From positions 10,850,001 through 10,914,000 of the forward strand of contig CM082581.2 in assembly GCA_040954595.2 (NCBI GenBank): DNA of 64,000 nt. The letters run 5' to 3'. The notes beneath the pieces are model-generated. The model had not been told where the DNA came from. It saw only the letters and a list, made by a program, of their open reading frames with translations, and did not search any database. This DNA is from Balanoglossus misakiensis. Lineage: Eukaryota > Hemichordata. The position numbers and the translations under genes are program-made. Below are positions 1 to 17,832 of the stretch, in pieces (position 1 is the stretch's first letter; every line of letters starts with the position of its first letter).

Positions 1-926
1 GCGTCAGTTCCGTTGCGTCGAAATTACTGCTTCCGGTTGGCAGGGGATGATCGATGTCGTTTTGATTTCGGAGACAGTTCTGAAGTGCGAAATTCCATGA
101 TCACGGACATGGATTTCTCCCAACTGATTGCAGTAATCTTATCAACATAATGACACACCAATGACCAAAATACAAGCTAAACCCTGAACCCGTCACAGAT
201 CGTTCGCAATGACCAAATTGATATGTACATGTACACACATCTGATGAACATTGCACATACCTTACTACTGTACTCATTCATAAAATGACACAAAATTGAT
301 CAGAAATGGCACTCACCGTTTGTTCTCCATTATCATTTAACCTAAATGAAGAATTTGACGAGTGAAAACTCTTGGGCGTGGCATAAAATTCTCTGTTTTG
401 CTTCTCATATGCTCGGAACAGTTCCTGAGCTGGTTTTGAAAATCGTACCAAAATACCGTTCTGTGATTGGTCTATTCAAACTTCCTTTGTACCCATCATG
501 CATCGCGAAAGAAGGTGAACGAGAATGTTTCTGTGAATCTGTTTGAGGGCGCAAATCTCTTTGATCATTGGTAGCTTTTACACGTGGTGGTAGGTTCCTT
601 GTGACAAAACTTCCGAACTACCACCTGTGGTTCTCGTTTTTTTTTTCAAGAAGCATGGTACAGTCTCTAACTTGACGTGTCAGCATGATTTGTTAGTACA
701 TGACTTTGTTAAAAGTAAATGACGCATGCAGCCTCACACCGAAAAATATGTTTCACAAGCGCGTGTAATTTTTTGCTTATTTTTAAGTTTATTTTTAAGT
801 CATGACGCCACCGTATGTATATATTGAACTTTTGAACCTATACCAGTTATACAACTGTTCTTCCATTGGTTGTTTTGGTCAACGTTGCGGGGCAAGGGTT
901 ACTTTTAAATGATAACAACGCGGTAT
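1..926. other. 5' flank of the small heat-shock gene, no gene seen
   Basis: No exon with recognisable protein similarity is visible on either strand. The stretch is AT-rich. A weak inverted heat-shock pair (TTC-aa-GAA) lies at 645-652 and a TATA-like TATATATT at 818-825. Both could belong to the downstream gene but are also common by chance in such sequence. Confidence 0.5.
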
Positions 927-939
927 TTCCCGAAGGTTC
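927..939 (+). promoter_or_regulatory. Heat-shock element (three alternating units)
   Basis: The sequence reads TTC-cc-GAA-gg-TTC, a perfect three-unit match to the HSF1 binding rule nTTCnnGAAnnTTCn. It lies 183 bp before the ATG of the small heat-shock gene, and a TATAAC at 943-948 follows directly. The motif is seen directly; HSF binding is inferred from the motif and the identity of the next gene. Confidence 0.6.
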
Positions 940-1121
940 TGGTATAACTGCCCTTACAGATAAGTGTGGGTTTCGCATCCTACTGCCACATCACACCAGG
1001 CAATCCATCGAACTACTAGCAGAAAGGCGAACTCCGATACAATTTGGACTTTTTCAACTCAAAAGTCGTCTTTACAAAAACGATAAGTTGACTGCGACTA
1101 TACCAAAACCCTTTCGACACG

Positions 1122-1718
1122 ATGGCAAGTGTTATCCCAATCGTTTCACCGCACGACCATCACCTGTCTCCGACACATGGCAAATTTCCCCGTCTGTCGT
1201 ACAGGTGTTCGGATCGACAAAGCAGCTGGAATGGAATCATAGAAGAGGCAAGCCACCAACAGCATCACGGCGGTCCATCTGGTGACTCGGCCGACACCTG
1301 GTCAGATTGGCCAGCACCAATTGCCAGTGATAATTTGAAAACCAGACACGTTGATCTCGACGTAGGCCAACTCGCCGCGGGTCAGAAACTCTCAAACGCC
1401 AAAATGACGCCAACAGATCGGGAACAGCTTCCCGCACCTGATAAGTTCCGGTTGGCCCTATCACTGGGTAATAACGCTAACATCGACGGGGTTCGACTAC
1501 AGGTTGACGGCGATATCATGGCCGTGAGCGGGCAGGTCATCGACGAGGCGGACCGGGATGGCGTCCATACCCTCAAAAGAAGGATGTTCAAACACCGCTT
1601 CAGACTGATCGAAAATGTCGACGTTGATGAACTAAAAACAGAGTTCAGTGACAACGGGGTTCTGGTTATAGAGGCTCCGCTGTTGAGGCTGGACTCGTCA
1701 AAGTTGAAGACCAGGTGA
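1122..1718 (+). CDS. Small heat-shock protein (alpha-crystallin/HSP20 family)
   Basis: Single-exon open frame of 198 aa. Residues about 107-188 form an alpha-crystallin domain: FRLALSLGNN opens it, VRLQVDGDIMAVSG supplies the beta strands, FKHRFRLIENVDVDEL matches the F.R.F.LP..VD region, and NGVLVIEAPLL ends it in the usual GVL.I.AP form. Family members are ATP-independent cytosolic holdases that assemble into oligomers and keep unfolded clients soluble. The N-terminal 100 residues are His/Ser-rich and low in similarity, as usual for the family. The start was chosen because it has A at -3 and G at +4, and the earlier ATG at 866 is in another frame. The canonical domain arginine stretch is diverged (KHRFRL), so the orthologue cannot be named. 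ATTAAA at 2025-2030 is a possible polyadenylation signal. An upstream noncoding exon is possible. Confidence 0.8.
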   Translation: MASVIPIVSPHDHHLSPTHGKFPRLSYRCSDRQSSWNGIIEEASHQQHHGGPSGDSADTWSDWPAPIASDNLKTRHVDLDVGQLAAGQKLSNAKMTPTDREQLPAPDKFRLALSLGNNANIDGVRLQVDGDIMAVSGQVIDEADRDGVHTLKRRMFKHRFRLIENVDVDELKTEFSDNGVLVIEAPLLRLDSSKLKTR

Positions 1719-3016
1719 CTCTAGAAATGATGCTTAAAAGTCAGAATCATGGACCAGGTGGCCTGTGAGATGTGACGCGAAAAAGTACTTTGAAAAACTA
1801 TTATCACCAGAATCATGGACCGAAAGTCCGTCACAGATGATTTTTCAGAGACAGAACAGAAATCCTACTACTAAAACAGGTTTAGAAAACATGTAAACCT
1901 CTATTTATTTTTCTTTTACGATTGGTAAATATTATGACGTATAGATGTATATTTGACACCACACCGTGTATGTGCTGTGAGCATTTAAATTTGTAATGAA
2001 GCAACTGATTTACATTTTGTATAAATTAAAATAGTTTTTGTTTTATACCCAGTTGTCTTTTCGTGTTTTCTCGTCGGCAAAATGAAGGATATCAATAACA
2101 ACATTAAGTTGTTGTTATACATGGTCCTTCACCTGAGTCAGAGGTCACTTACGTCCTGTTTGCGTCACAAAAAGGCCGACGTAGGCGTGGTGGAAAAAAT
2201 GCGTCATGTGTCTGACGCAGCAAAGTTCGAAACAACCTTCAAAGTTCAATTGAGGTCACTTGGTAGTGTAAATTTAATATAACAGGTCCGGATTCCTTAC
2301 CCAGTCTACAGCGCCACACAGCGCAAACCCGACAAATCTTTTCTTGATAATTTAAACCACTGCCTTTTTGTGAACTTGGTAAGTATAATAAAAACAAAAG
2401 TAAATTGTTAGTTTTCATAAGGTGGCGCATGATGGCTTGGTCATAGAGAGGTACGAAGCATGTGAAAGTGTAGTTTTGCAGTCTTTATTGAGAGGAAGCA
2501 AACAAGAGTTATATCTAAAAACGATAAGAGTGACTATGACTCTGCAAAGCAAAAAATACAAAGACAAGACAGGCTGGACGTCCCGCATAAAAAAATCCTT
2601 GTGACTGGGCGTGCGTGCGTAAACTATACATCTCTAACTTAAATTTAAACTTGTCAATGAATCGGTTCAACCATTGAAAACTTGGCGTCTTGAGAATAAA
2701 CCATGTGAAATTATGTTGCTTTCAGTTGTATTTTGTAACTTGAGGAAAATTCTTTCGTACCACACAAATGCAAACATGTATAAATCATATCACAAAACTT
2801 AAAGATTTGATGAAGGTAGAGATAACACCACGTAAAGTACATGTTCTGAAGAAGATAGATTAATTTACATATGTAAATGATGCTAAAGTTTATCAGATTC
2901 AATTAATGTTTACAGCTGATAGTGAAACCCAGCTCACACTCATTGATCCCCGATATTATCAATAATTTAGGACGGAATTGAATTTCTATACAAGCTCTCC
3001 GTCAATTTCAAGCTCT
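1719..3016. other. Intergenic: 3' flanks of two convergent genes
   Basis: Holds the likely 3' UTR of the small heat-shock gene and the 3' flank of the exonuclease gene on the opposite strand. ATTAAA at 2025-2030 and AATAAA near 2695 are candidate poly(A) signals for the plus strand. Nothing else is recognised; the short open frames here lack similarity and splice structure. Confidence 0.5.
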
Positions 3017-4352
3017 TCAGTTTGCATAAACAGGTCGTAACCTCTGGGTGGATGGGACGTACTTGTCTCCTTGGCGACGGAGCAGAGCGCGGATGATTTC
3101 ATAAACGACTCTTGCATCTTTCAAAGCGCGGTGCTCACTCGGCGCGGCATCCAATCCGAGACCGCCGGCCATCTCGGACAACTTCGGGTACTTACGACCG
3201 TAGATTCGCTTGAATGACTTGTATGCAGTCTTCAATTCGACGTATTGACGAGCGAATCTGGGGAAAGTCATCTCTGAGACATTCGTGAACTGGATATGTA
3301 AGTATTTATCACAGTCAAATGGCCTGTAGAATAAAGAAGTAAAGAAAATTAGTCAGAGGGGGTCTGTCTTCTTTCTAAAAGCCGTGTCTCTATGGTAACA
3401 AAGTCACTCTGAACTGAAGCGCCAATTTTCAAGAACAAGAACGATCAAATCGCCCGAACTTTTTTTGGTGGAAGTAAGTTTCCCGGATCTGTGACATTAT
3501 TCAATATTCCAGTGATATTGCTAAAATACTTTTCTCTCACTCACCCGTCAGTGACAAGTTGAAAATTCGGCGTCGGTGACGTTGGTTTCAGATCTTTGGA
3601 TTTCATCCAATCGAGGAAGCGCTCCCACACGACAGAGAATTCGTCAGCTTTGTCGACGGTTTCCTGGAAGAAGTAATTACCGTAAATCGAAAGGAAAGAT
3701 GTTAGCACAAATTGATTATTCGTTTAAAAATGTATCATGAAGTAGGAAATGTCGGCTTTAAACAATTCATCAAATTGCACCCGCTTTTTAACGTTAAATT
3801 TAACTATTTCTTGAAAGTGCGTGTATACGTATGATAGCAAAGTAAATGCGCCCCGTCCAATAATTAAATAAACGCGCTTTTGTAACACTCCTGTCATTTT
3901 TAGCAAAAAATAATTCCACACCTGTTTTATTTTGGTTAATTCGAGGCAGAATGCCTCCAATTTAGGATGTTTCACCGGACGAACGTATGACTGGAATTCA
4001 CCCTTCTGAAATAAAATAAAACATGAATTCGGAGAAAAGTATTTTAGTATGCTGAATTAGAATACAGAACGAACTGAAAAATTCGGATGGAAAGTCAGTT
4101 AATTTCCCATTTCCAGACAAGTACATAATATAATCACGACATAACATCAAAACTTGGAAAAACACACGTGCACAGAGAGTAGGTGTAAATTATGTAACAA
4201 CCAACCTTTTCAAGGGTTTTTGCATCGAGAAGAACAGCCCCGATGTCGATGATTTCTGGCTTGAAGCCTGCAGGTACGCGGTTTGCCGGGCATTCGCGGT
4301 CAATGCAGGTGGCTTCAAGATCGATACACAAATAATATTCCGGTCGTGGCAT
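3017..4352 (-). CDS. ERI1-like DEDDh 3'-5' exoribonuclease
   Basis: Four exons (4206-4352, 3922-4005, 3545-3663, 3017-3323), all with GT-AG borders and consistent phases (0, 0, 2), give 218 aa. All DEDDh residues are visible: D11 and E13 in IDLEATC (Exo I), D120 or D122 just after TDG (Exo II), and H181 and D186 in EHRALKDA (Exo III, H.4D). Relatives (ERI1, ERI2, ERI3, worm ERI-1) trim structured RNA 3' ends such as histone mRNA, 5.8S rRNA or siRNA. The order EIIDIGAVLLD, then SYVRPVKHP, then FCLELTKIKQ is the standard ERI layout. There is no SAP domain, so the protein is a bare nuclease core. The insertion RECPANRVPAGF after the first motif is not typical of ERI1-3, so I do not assign an orthologue. 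The start has A at -3 and the first exon begins four residues before the core strand. The gene is convergent with the small heat-shock gene. Confidence 0.85.
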
Positions 4353-6973
4353 CGTTCAAGTGGTTGACAAGGAACACGTTGAGGATGGAGGTATATTTTG
4401 ATGCGACCGATATGATCTCCGTCTGACGCGCCAGTGAGCTAACCGTGAAATTAAAATAGTATATATTCGCACCTGGCATGACGATGACGGACTTGTTCTT
4501 TATAATGCAATTTCCCGGTATCGCAAAAGCGATGAAGAGGCAGCGCTTTGAACAATAGGCTATGCGATTCCCAGAATCTGTACTCTGCAGGGTTATTAGT
4601 GTTATAATAGTGTTCCGAATATTGCGCGGTTCATCAATGGTTTGCTGGAATATGTTTTATTTTCTACTGGTTGCGAGTAAAAATCGATACATTTTTCGCG
4701 TCATATATGAAAATATATCTTTCACTTTAGTGTCGGATAGTAGGCGTTTTCAACTTCTATCATGCACAGGTACTCTGGTCTGGTCATTGTTCATTACTGG
4801 CATGGGTGCTGTAATGACAAAAATAGTCACATGCTAATGAAACGAAAATGCAACAGATCGTGACCAGGCAGTTTCACTTTAATTTCCTGGTTAATGGGAC
4901 TTCGACTGATACACTAGAAATAATACTAGAGTACTTAGAACTTGAATTCCAATGATTGATAGAATTCTGTGTATTGTCAGTAATATCTCAATTGAAATTA
5001 CGTGACAGGTAATGCCATTCTGGCGCAGATGACGATATTTAAATTAGCTCCTGTCGTCTTGGCTTATCCACCTATTATGTGCAGCAACCATGAATGATAA
5101 AAACATCAAAACTTCTATCGACATAAAACATAATTTATTACATAGCCATCTCTGTACATGATTCAGTGGCGTAGTACAATACTAAAAAACAAAACAAAAC
5201 ACTTCAAAAACAGCACACAAAGTTAAGTAAGTATACACACAGCAGGTAAACAGAAAGAATGACTCTACGACAGCACACTGCACATATTCCAGTCGTGAGG
5301 TAAATCTATTAAAATTGATAATTATGAAATGGACGAAGAATGAAATATATACAATCAGAGTTTTGGGAAACTGAGAGTTCCTTGAGGTCAAGTACGCATA
5401 CTTCTCATTGAGTTGATATCTCAGGTTGAGCATTTACAACCACCACCTTACTTTCACTTTTGGTTTGATGAAAACTATTAAAACGCTCCTGGAACACAAA
5501 CTTGGGAATTTCTAATTTTTATTAAAATGATGTTTAAAATCAGCCACTGAATGAATCGCATGTTAAAATTCATTATCAATTCTTGTGACTGTGCTTAATC
5601 ATGACTCAAGATTTAGGTGGGATCTTCAATATATTTATGGCCATTGCAAATTATGGAATTTTAAAAACACCTTCAGAGAAATATACCAGGGATGATTCCA
5701 AGTATATTATTTTGTTATTGTATGAAATTAGAAATAATTTTCAAGGAGCAACTCTTTTGACAATGCAGCAAAATTTCAGAAGAAAAATCACAGAAAATGT
5801 CATGGATTGTCGATTTATTCATAATTTCATTATCATGGCATACTTGTCAATAAATTATCTTTTAACATATACAGTCAATACTTTCATATTTATTTTATTT
5901 TCTTGTTTGAAATTACGGGTCATTGGCAATAAATATTGGACTTTTTTTTCACTAGGTTAATGCTTCAAAAGGCTTTAAAATTCACTCTCAGAACATCATG
6001 GAAGGTTTGCAGAATTTTACACTCATATTGTTAAATGCAGTTGATCAATGAGAATTGAGAAAGCAAGCTGTAGCACAAAAATGAGAAAGAAGGTGAAATG
6101 CCTCCATCATAAGGTAACTTTCACTTTGTCTGGACAAGGTTTGTAAATGATTTCACCTGCCATTAGGGCGAGACCATTGTTTTCTACAGTCACTTCTGTC
6201 TTTTGGTGTGAAGAGAGTAAACCTGACTGGCCTCTACACAGTACCAACAAAAAGTAAAAACATAACACTGTATTTACAACATAAATATATCTCTAACAAT
6301 AATGTATATACTGTCAATCTTCACAGTAAGTACAATATTTTAAAATAGTCTTCATATCCTGCATTTTCAACTATTTTCAATGGACTGTACTGACTGTTGA
6401 GTAAATTTTCTTAGATTATATATATCACTACGCCTGATGGAATTTGTACAAACTGTTACTAACACTATCTTCGTGAGTCACTCAGCCAACCTGCATAGTC
6501 AGTGATTGGTAAATTTTATACAACTCTCACAATCTGAATACTAGTACACCTGATGTAGCGACATAGAGTAGTTGTACAAATATCTAAATAACATCACCGA
6601 CTGACTTCGCGAATGTACACATGTATTTGAACAGAGGCAAACTCACCAAGAATGCCACTAGTGGTTGCTTGGAATAACTTACAATGCTTGTCTCTCATAC
6701 GAGGAGTGAGCTTTCAGTCAAGTACACTAAAACCATGTCCATTTCACTGGACATCAGTAGTTGTTTGATTTGATGGACAAACCGTCAACAAACGGGAAAA
6801 GAGATAATGCACACACAGGGGAGTATTTCAACACTGAGCTCGGTCTACGAGATGATACCAAAGACCTTAGAGGCCAATGTGTGTTGGACAGTTCACTAAT
6901 GGCAATGTGTACTACAACACGGTGCCTGACTCTCTGAGTTGTCACAAAAAAAAGAAAAGGGACGATGCCGCCT
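4353..6973. other. Exonuclease upstream region and tankyrase 3' flank
   Basis: Between the exonuclease ATG and the tankyrase stop codon no coding exon is recognised. The tankyrase 3' UTR must lie in the right part; a minus-strand AATAAA (plus-strand tttatt, 5134-5139) is one candidate poly(A) signal, which would give a UTR of about 1.8 kb. A 119-codon plus-strand open frame at 5601-5960 is AT-rich and without similarity. Confidence 0.45.
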
Positions 6974-14920
<7,947 letters not shown>

Positions 14921-15262
14921 CTTTGATCTGTTCTTTTCACATATCTAAGTTCACGTGTGTTCTCGGAATATCTCGTTCTGACCTGAGATTGAACGTCGAA
15001 CGCGCAAATTACTTTTCCCTTTATAACATCAACGCTTTGTTCTAAGTAATCACTACCAACAATTCATTATTTAAATATTAGAAAGTTACTGACACATATG
15101 TTGTAATGAAAAAGTTCACATACAAATTGAATAAGGTGTCAAGTAGACTGGTGACCACGTGATCACATTTTGCATATTACAGTTCGCGGGAAATATGCAC
15201 AGAGAGCTTCACACAGCTGACCAAAGGTTGAAAAACAATTAACACATTCGAAGGAATGCAAA
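14921..15262. promoter_or_regulatory. Bidirectional promoter region between TNKS and GINS4
   Basis: Only 342 bp separate the two divergent start codons, so both 5' UTRs and promoters must fit here. No TATA box is clear on the GINS4 side. CACGTG at about 14952 and the E2F-type site at 15183-15193 are the visible motifs. A shared core promoter is an inference from spacing. Confidence 0.6.
15183..15193 (-). promoter_or_regulatory. E2F-type site upstream of GINS4
   Basis: Plus strand TTCGCGGGAAA; the reverse complement contains TTTCCCGC, an exact match to the E2F consensus TTTSSCGC. It lies 70 bp before the GINS4 ATG. GINS subunits are known E2F targets expressed at G1/S, so the site fits the gene. 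Binding is inferred. Confidence 0.6.
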
Positions 15263-17076
15263 ATGGCAGATGGGAACGAAATAGACGAATATGAGAGTGA
15301 TGAGGAAGTTGAAATGACTGCGGCAGATGTTCTGGAAAAGCTGGAAGAGGTAATGTATGACCCTCTATTAATTAACTATGTTTAATATAAATACCCATGA
15401 AACAAACATACATATACATACATACATACATACATACATACATACATACATACATACATACATACATACATACATACATACATACATACATACATACATA
15501 CATACATACATACATACATACATACATACATACATACATACATACATACAGACAGACAGACACACGTTAAATATACAAATACATACATATGTAAATGCAT
15601 ATAAACTTAATAGACACATGCATACATAGTACATACAGACCATAGACCCTAGAGATAAGTGTGGCTATTTGGTTATGTGTAAACAATTGTTTTGCAGACA
15701 TGGTTGAATGAAAAGTTTGCCCCAAATTTACTGGAATCTAAGTCAGAACTGGTGGAATGTATGCTGGAACAGATGCAGCAAATGGAAGTAAATTTACAGA
15801 GGTGTAAAAAAGGAGATTTTAGGATTATTATACATCGCATGGAGGTGGGTATAAAACTGTGGAATCTGTTTTCTGAATGAAGTCATTGTGAAGAACATGA
15901 GCAGATTCCAAATCTCTTCCAAATTGGATAAGAAAAGTGGAAGATTTGTTTGATTATTATAATTATAATTATTATTATTTCAGATTGACAGAATCAGATA
16001 CATAATTAGCAGCTATCTGAGGATACGACTTGAAAAGGTCAGTGTCAGCTTTGTTTAACCCTTTGACCACCATGGTTTGGTCCAAATCCATCGTTTTCTA
16101 TGGTAAAGTTAGACCTCTATAAAGAGATTTACGAATAAAGTGGGTTAAGCCAAAATATAAGGCCACAGTAATTAACCACTTTGTCGTTGAACGTAATTTG
16201 TCAAAATACTGATACTATTACAGATCGAGAAATATGTTCATCGTATTTTAGAAGAGGAGTTCAACAGAGGAGATGGCACGGAGTCTAAACTCTCAAACGA
16301 AGAATTTGTATTTGCCAAAGAGTAAGTGTAAAATGTTTTCCTTTATCCAAGCCATCCTTTCCACTTTATCCAGTAATTCAAAAGCCAGGCTGTCTTTTCC
16401 AGAGGAGTCCTCGTTGATTTTATGTTTTATGAAGCAGCTGCCATGATTTATGCGTTTTGTTGTCATTATCTTCTAGGTATGCCGAAAACTTGGAAGCTCA
16501 TTTAAAAACTGTTGCTATGAAACACATGCCACCAAATCTGCAGAATTTAGATAAAGACAAAACAGGTCAGTCATGCACGCAAGAATATCACCGAAATGCA
16601 TGGAAATGAATTGTAAACAAAATAAATGTAGACATTTCTCTTTTATATAGTGGTGTAGCGGATGATGTTTCTATTCCCAAAGGTATCCTTTAATACTCGC
16701 TGTACACAGATTTGGTATTTATCTGACCCGCTATTTTGCCTTTGATGTCTGCAGCACCAAGGCCAAACATAGACAGCTATATATTCTTCAAAGTGAATGA
16801 AGACCAAGAAGGTGTTCTCGTGGAAGAAGAAACAGACGACCAGGAGTAAGTATTATTTCTGTTATGATTAGCGCCCACTATGACACACAAATCATTTTCT
16901 TTCTTTTTTAAATTTTAATCGGATAATATAAACAATGTTAACAAACTTAGGTTCTGTTGTCATTTTATTTTCTATTCAGAAATGAAGTAATTAACCTGGA
17001 CAAGGGTGCCCAACACATCATGAGATACAGGCCGGTGGCAAGCCTGGTTCAGTCAGGAAAAGTATCACTCATCTAG
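15263..17076 (+). CDS. GINS4: DNA replication complex GINS subunit SLD5
   Basis: Seven exons (15263-15349, 15698-15844, 15984-16037, 16224-16321, 16477-16565, 16755-16845, 16980-17076) join in frame to 220 aa; human GINS4 has 223. Sld5 forms the GINS tetramer with Psf1, Psf2 and Psf3 and, with CDC45 and MCM2-7, the CMG replicative helicase in the nucleus. Typical features are an acidic N-terminus (DEYESDEEVEMTAADVLEKL), the helical A domain with WLNEKFAPNLLE, IDRIRYIISSYLRIRLEKIEK cut here at two exon borders, and the C-terminal beta domain ending in a short PVASLVQSGKVSLI tail. The ATG has AAA before it and G at +4. Intron 1 carries a long CATA microsatellite and intron 3 a TTAA MITE. Transcription may be coupled to tankyrase through the 342-bp gap. 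Confidence 0.96.
15405..15565. repeat. (CATA)n microsatellite in GINS4 intron 1
   Basis: Nearly perfect tetranucleotide array of more than 30 CATA units (about 15417-15550), followed by a few CAGA/CACA units. It is read in both directions as open frames of alternating Met-Tyr-Val-Cys or Thr-Tyr-Ile-His, which are artefacts. It ends about 130 bp before the exon 2 acceptor. Confidence 0.95.
16059..16144 (+). mobile_element. TTAA-flanked MITE, copy 2 (GINS4 intron 3)
   Basis: An 86-bp relative of the element at 9697 in the same orientation, with left end CCCTTTGACCACCATGG, core ATCGTTTTCTATGG and right end ending TGGG. Flanking TTAA occurs at 16055-16058 and 16145-16148. The right inverted repeat is decayed (AAAGTGGG). 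It sits between GINS4 exons 3 and 4. Confidence 0.7.
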
Positions 17077-17832
17077 CGCAGCCTTGGTAAGGTCAGGTCC
17101 ATGGGCGACATGGATACAGTTTTGAAATCACTGTGCATTGACGCGAAGAGGAATGCAAGGAATAAGTAGTCCAGTAAAGAATGCCTTGCCTGTTGCCATG
17201 GTTGCAGTCCCAGGGAGTCTACATGAGTTGCTATAGCAGCACCACCCCCAACAGAGAACCCTAACAGTCGGAGTGCAGCGATGTGTGGCCTCGAAAGGTG
17301 CAGAGATTTCTCTTGCCTTGGACGTTGGTGGGGCTGTCCTAATCTGCCTAACTTTGACCATAGACTTTAGGATCTATGCTTTGACCTTGATATATTGCAA
17401 AACCAGGTCACTCGACCGCCGCCATTTCATCACGTAGTTTATTGCGCAGCTTGTTGATCAAGTTGCAAGTTATTCAAAGCAGTGTGTAAAAATAGCTCGA
17501 GAAACATGTCTGGGTACATATTTGTGTGCAAAAACAACACTATATACTGCAGTTAGCAGAAAAAATGGCTGCGGAGCTTCTAATTATTTTTCACAATTTG
17601 TGCAAGGAATTCGGTTAAGTGTATCATGGAAGAAATGCTGACATAAAAACTTTGTGAACTCTGAAAGCCTTTTGTCAAACCAAAAGGGTCGTCAATGAAA
17701 GAAATGATTGGGACTGTTCTGTTTGGATATAAGCACTTTTTACACTGTCAACAATTTACTAAAACATTGTGATGTAATTTTGCAAATTACATGATTGATT
17801 AATTATATTTGAAATAATTGGCACGAAATAAA
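17077..17832 (+). other. Probable GINS4 3' UTR
   Basis: Sequence after the GINS4 stop codon up to AATAAA at 17827-17832, the first convincing poly(A) signal. The extent is an inference. A 77-codon minus-strand open frame at 17128-17361 has no similarity and no splice support. Confidence 0.4.

Noticed and set aside
866-1285. 139-codon frame overlapping the small heat-shock gene
   Set aside because: Different frame from the alpha-crystallin domain and no similarity; it overlaps the heat-shock element.
5601-5960. 119-codon plus-strand frame
   Set aside because: AT-rich, no similarity, located in the tankyrase 3' flank.
15368-15643. Open frames of repeated Met-Tyr-Val-Cys or Thr-Tyr-Ile-His on both strands
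   Set aside because: Pure translation of the CATA microsatellite inside GINS4 intron 1.
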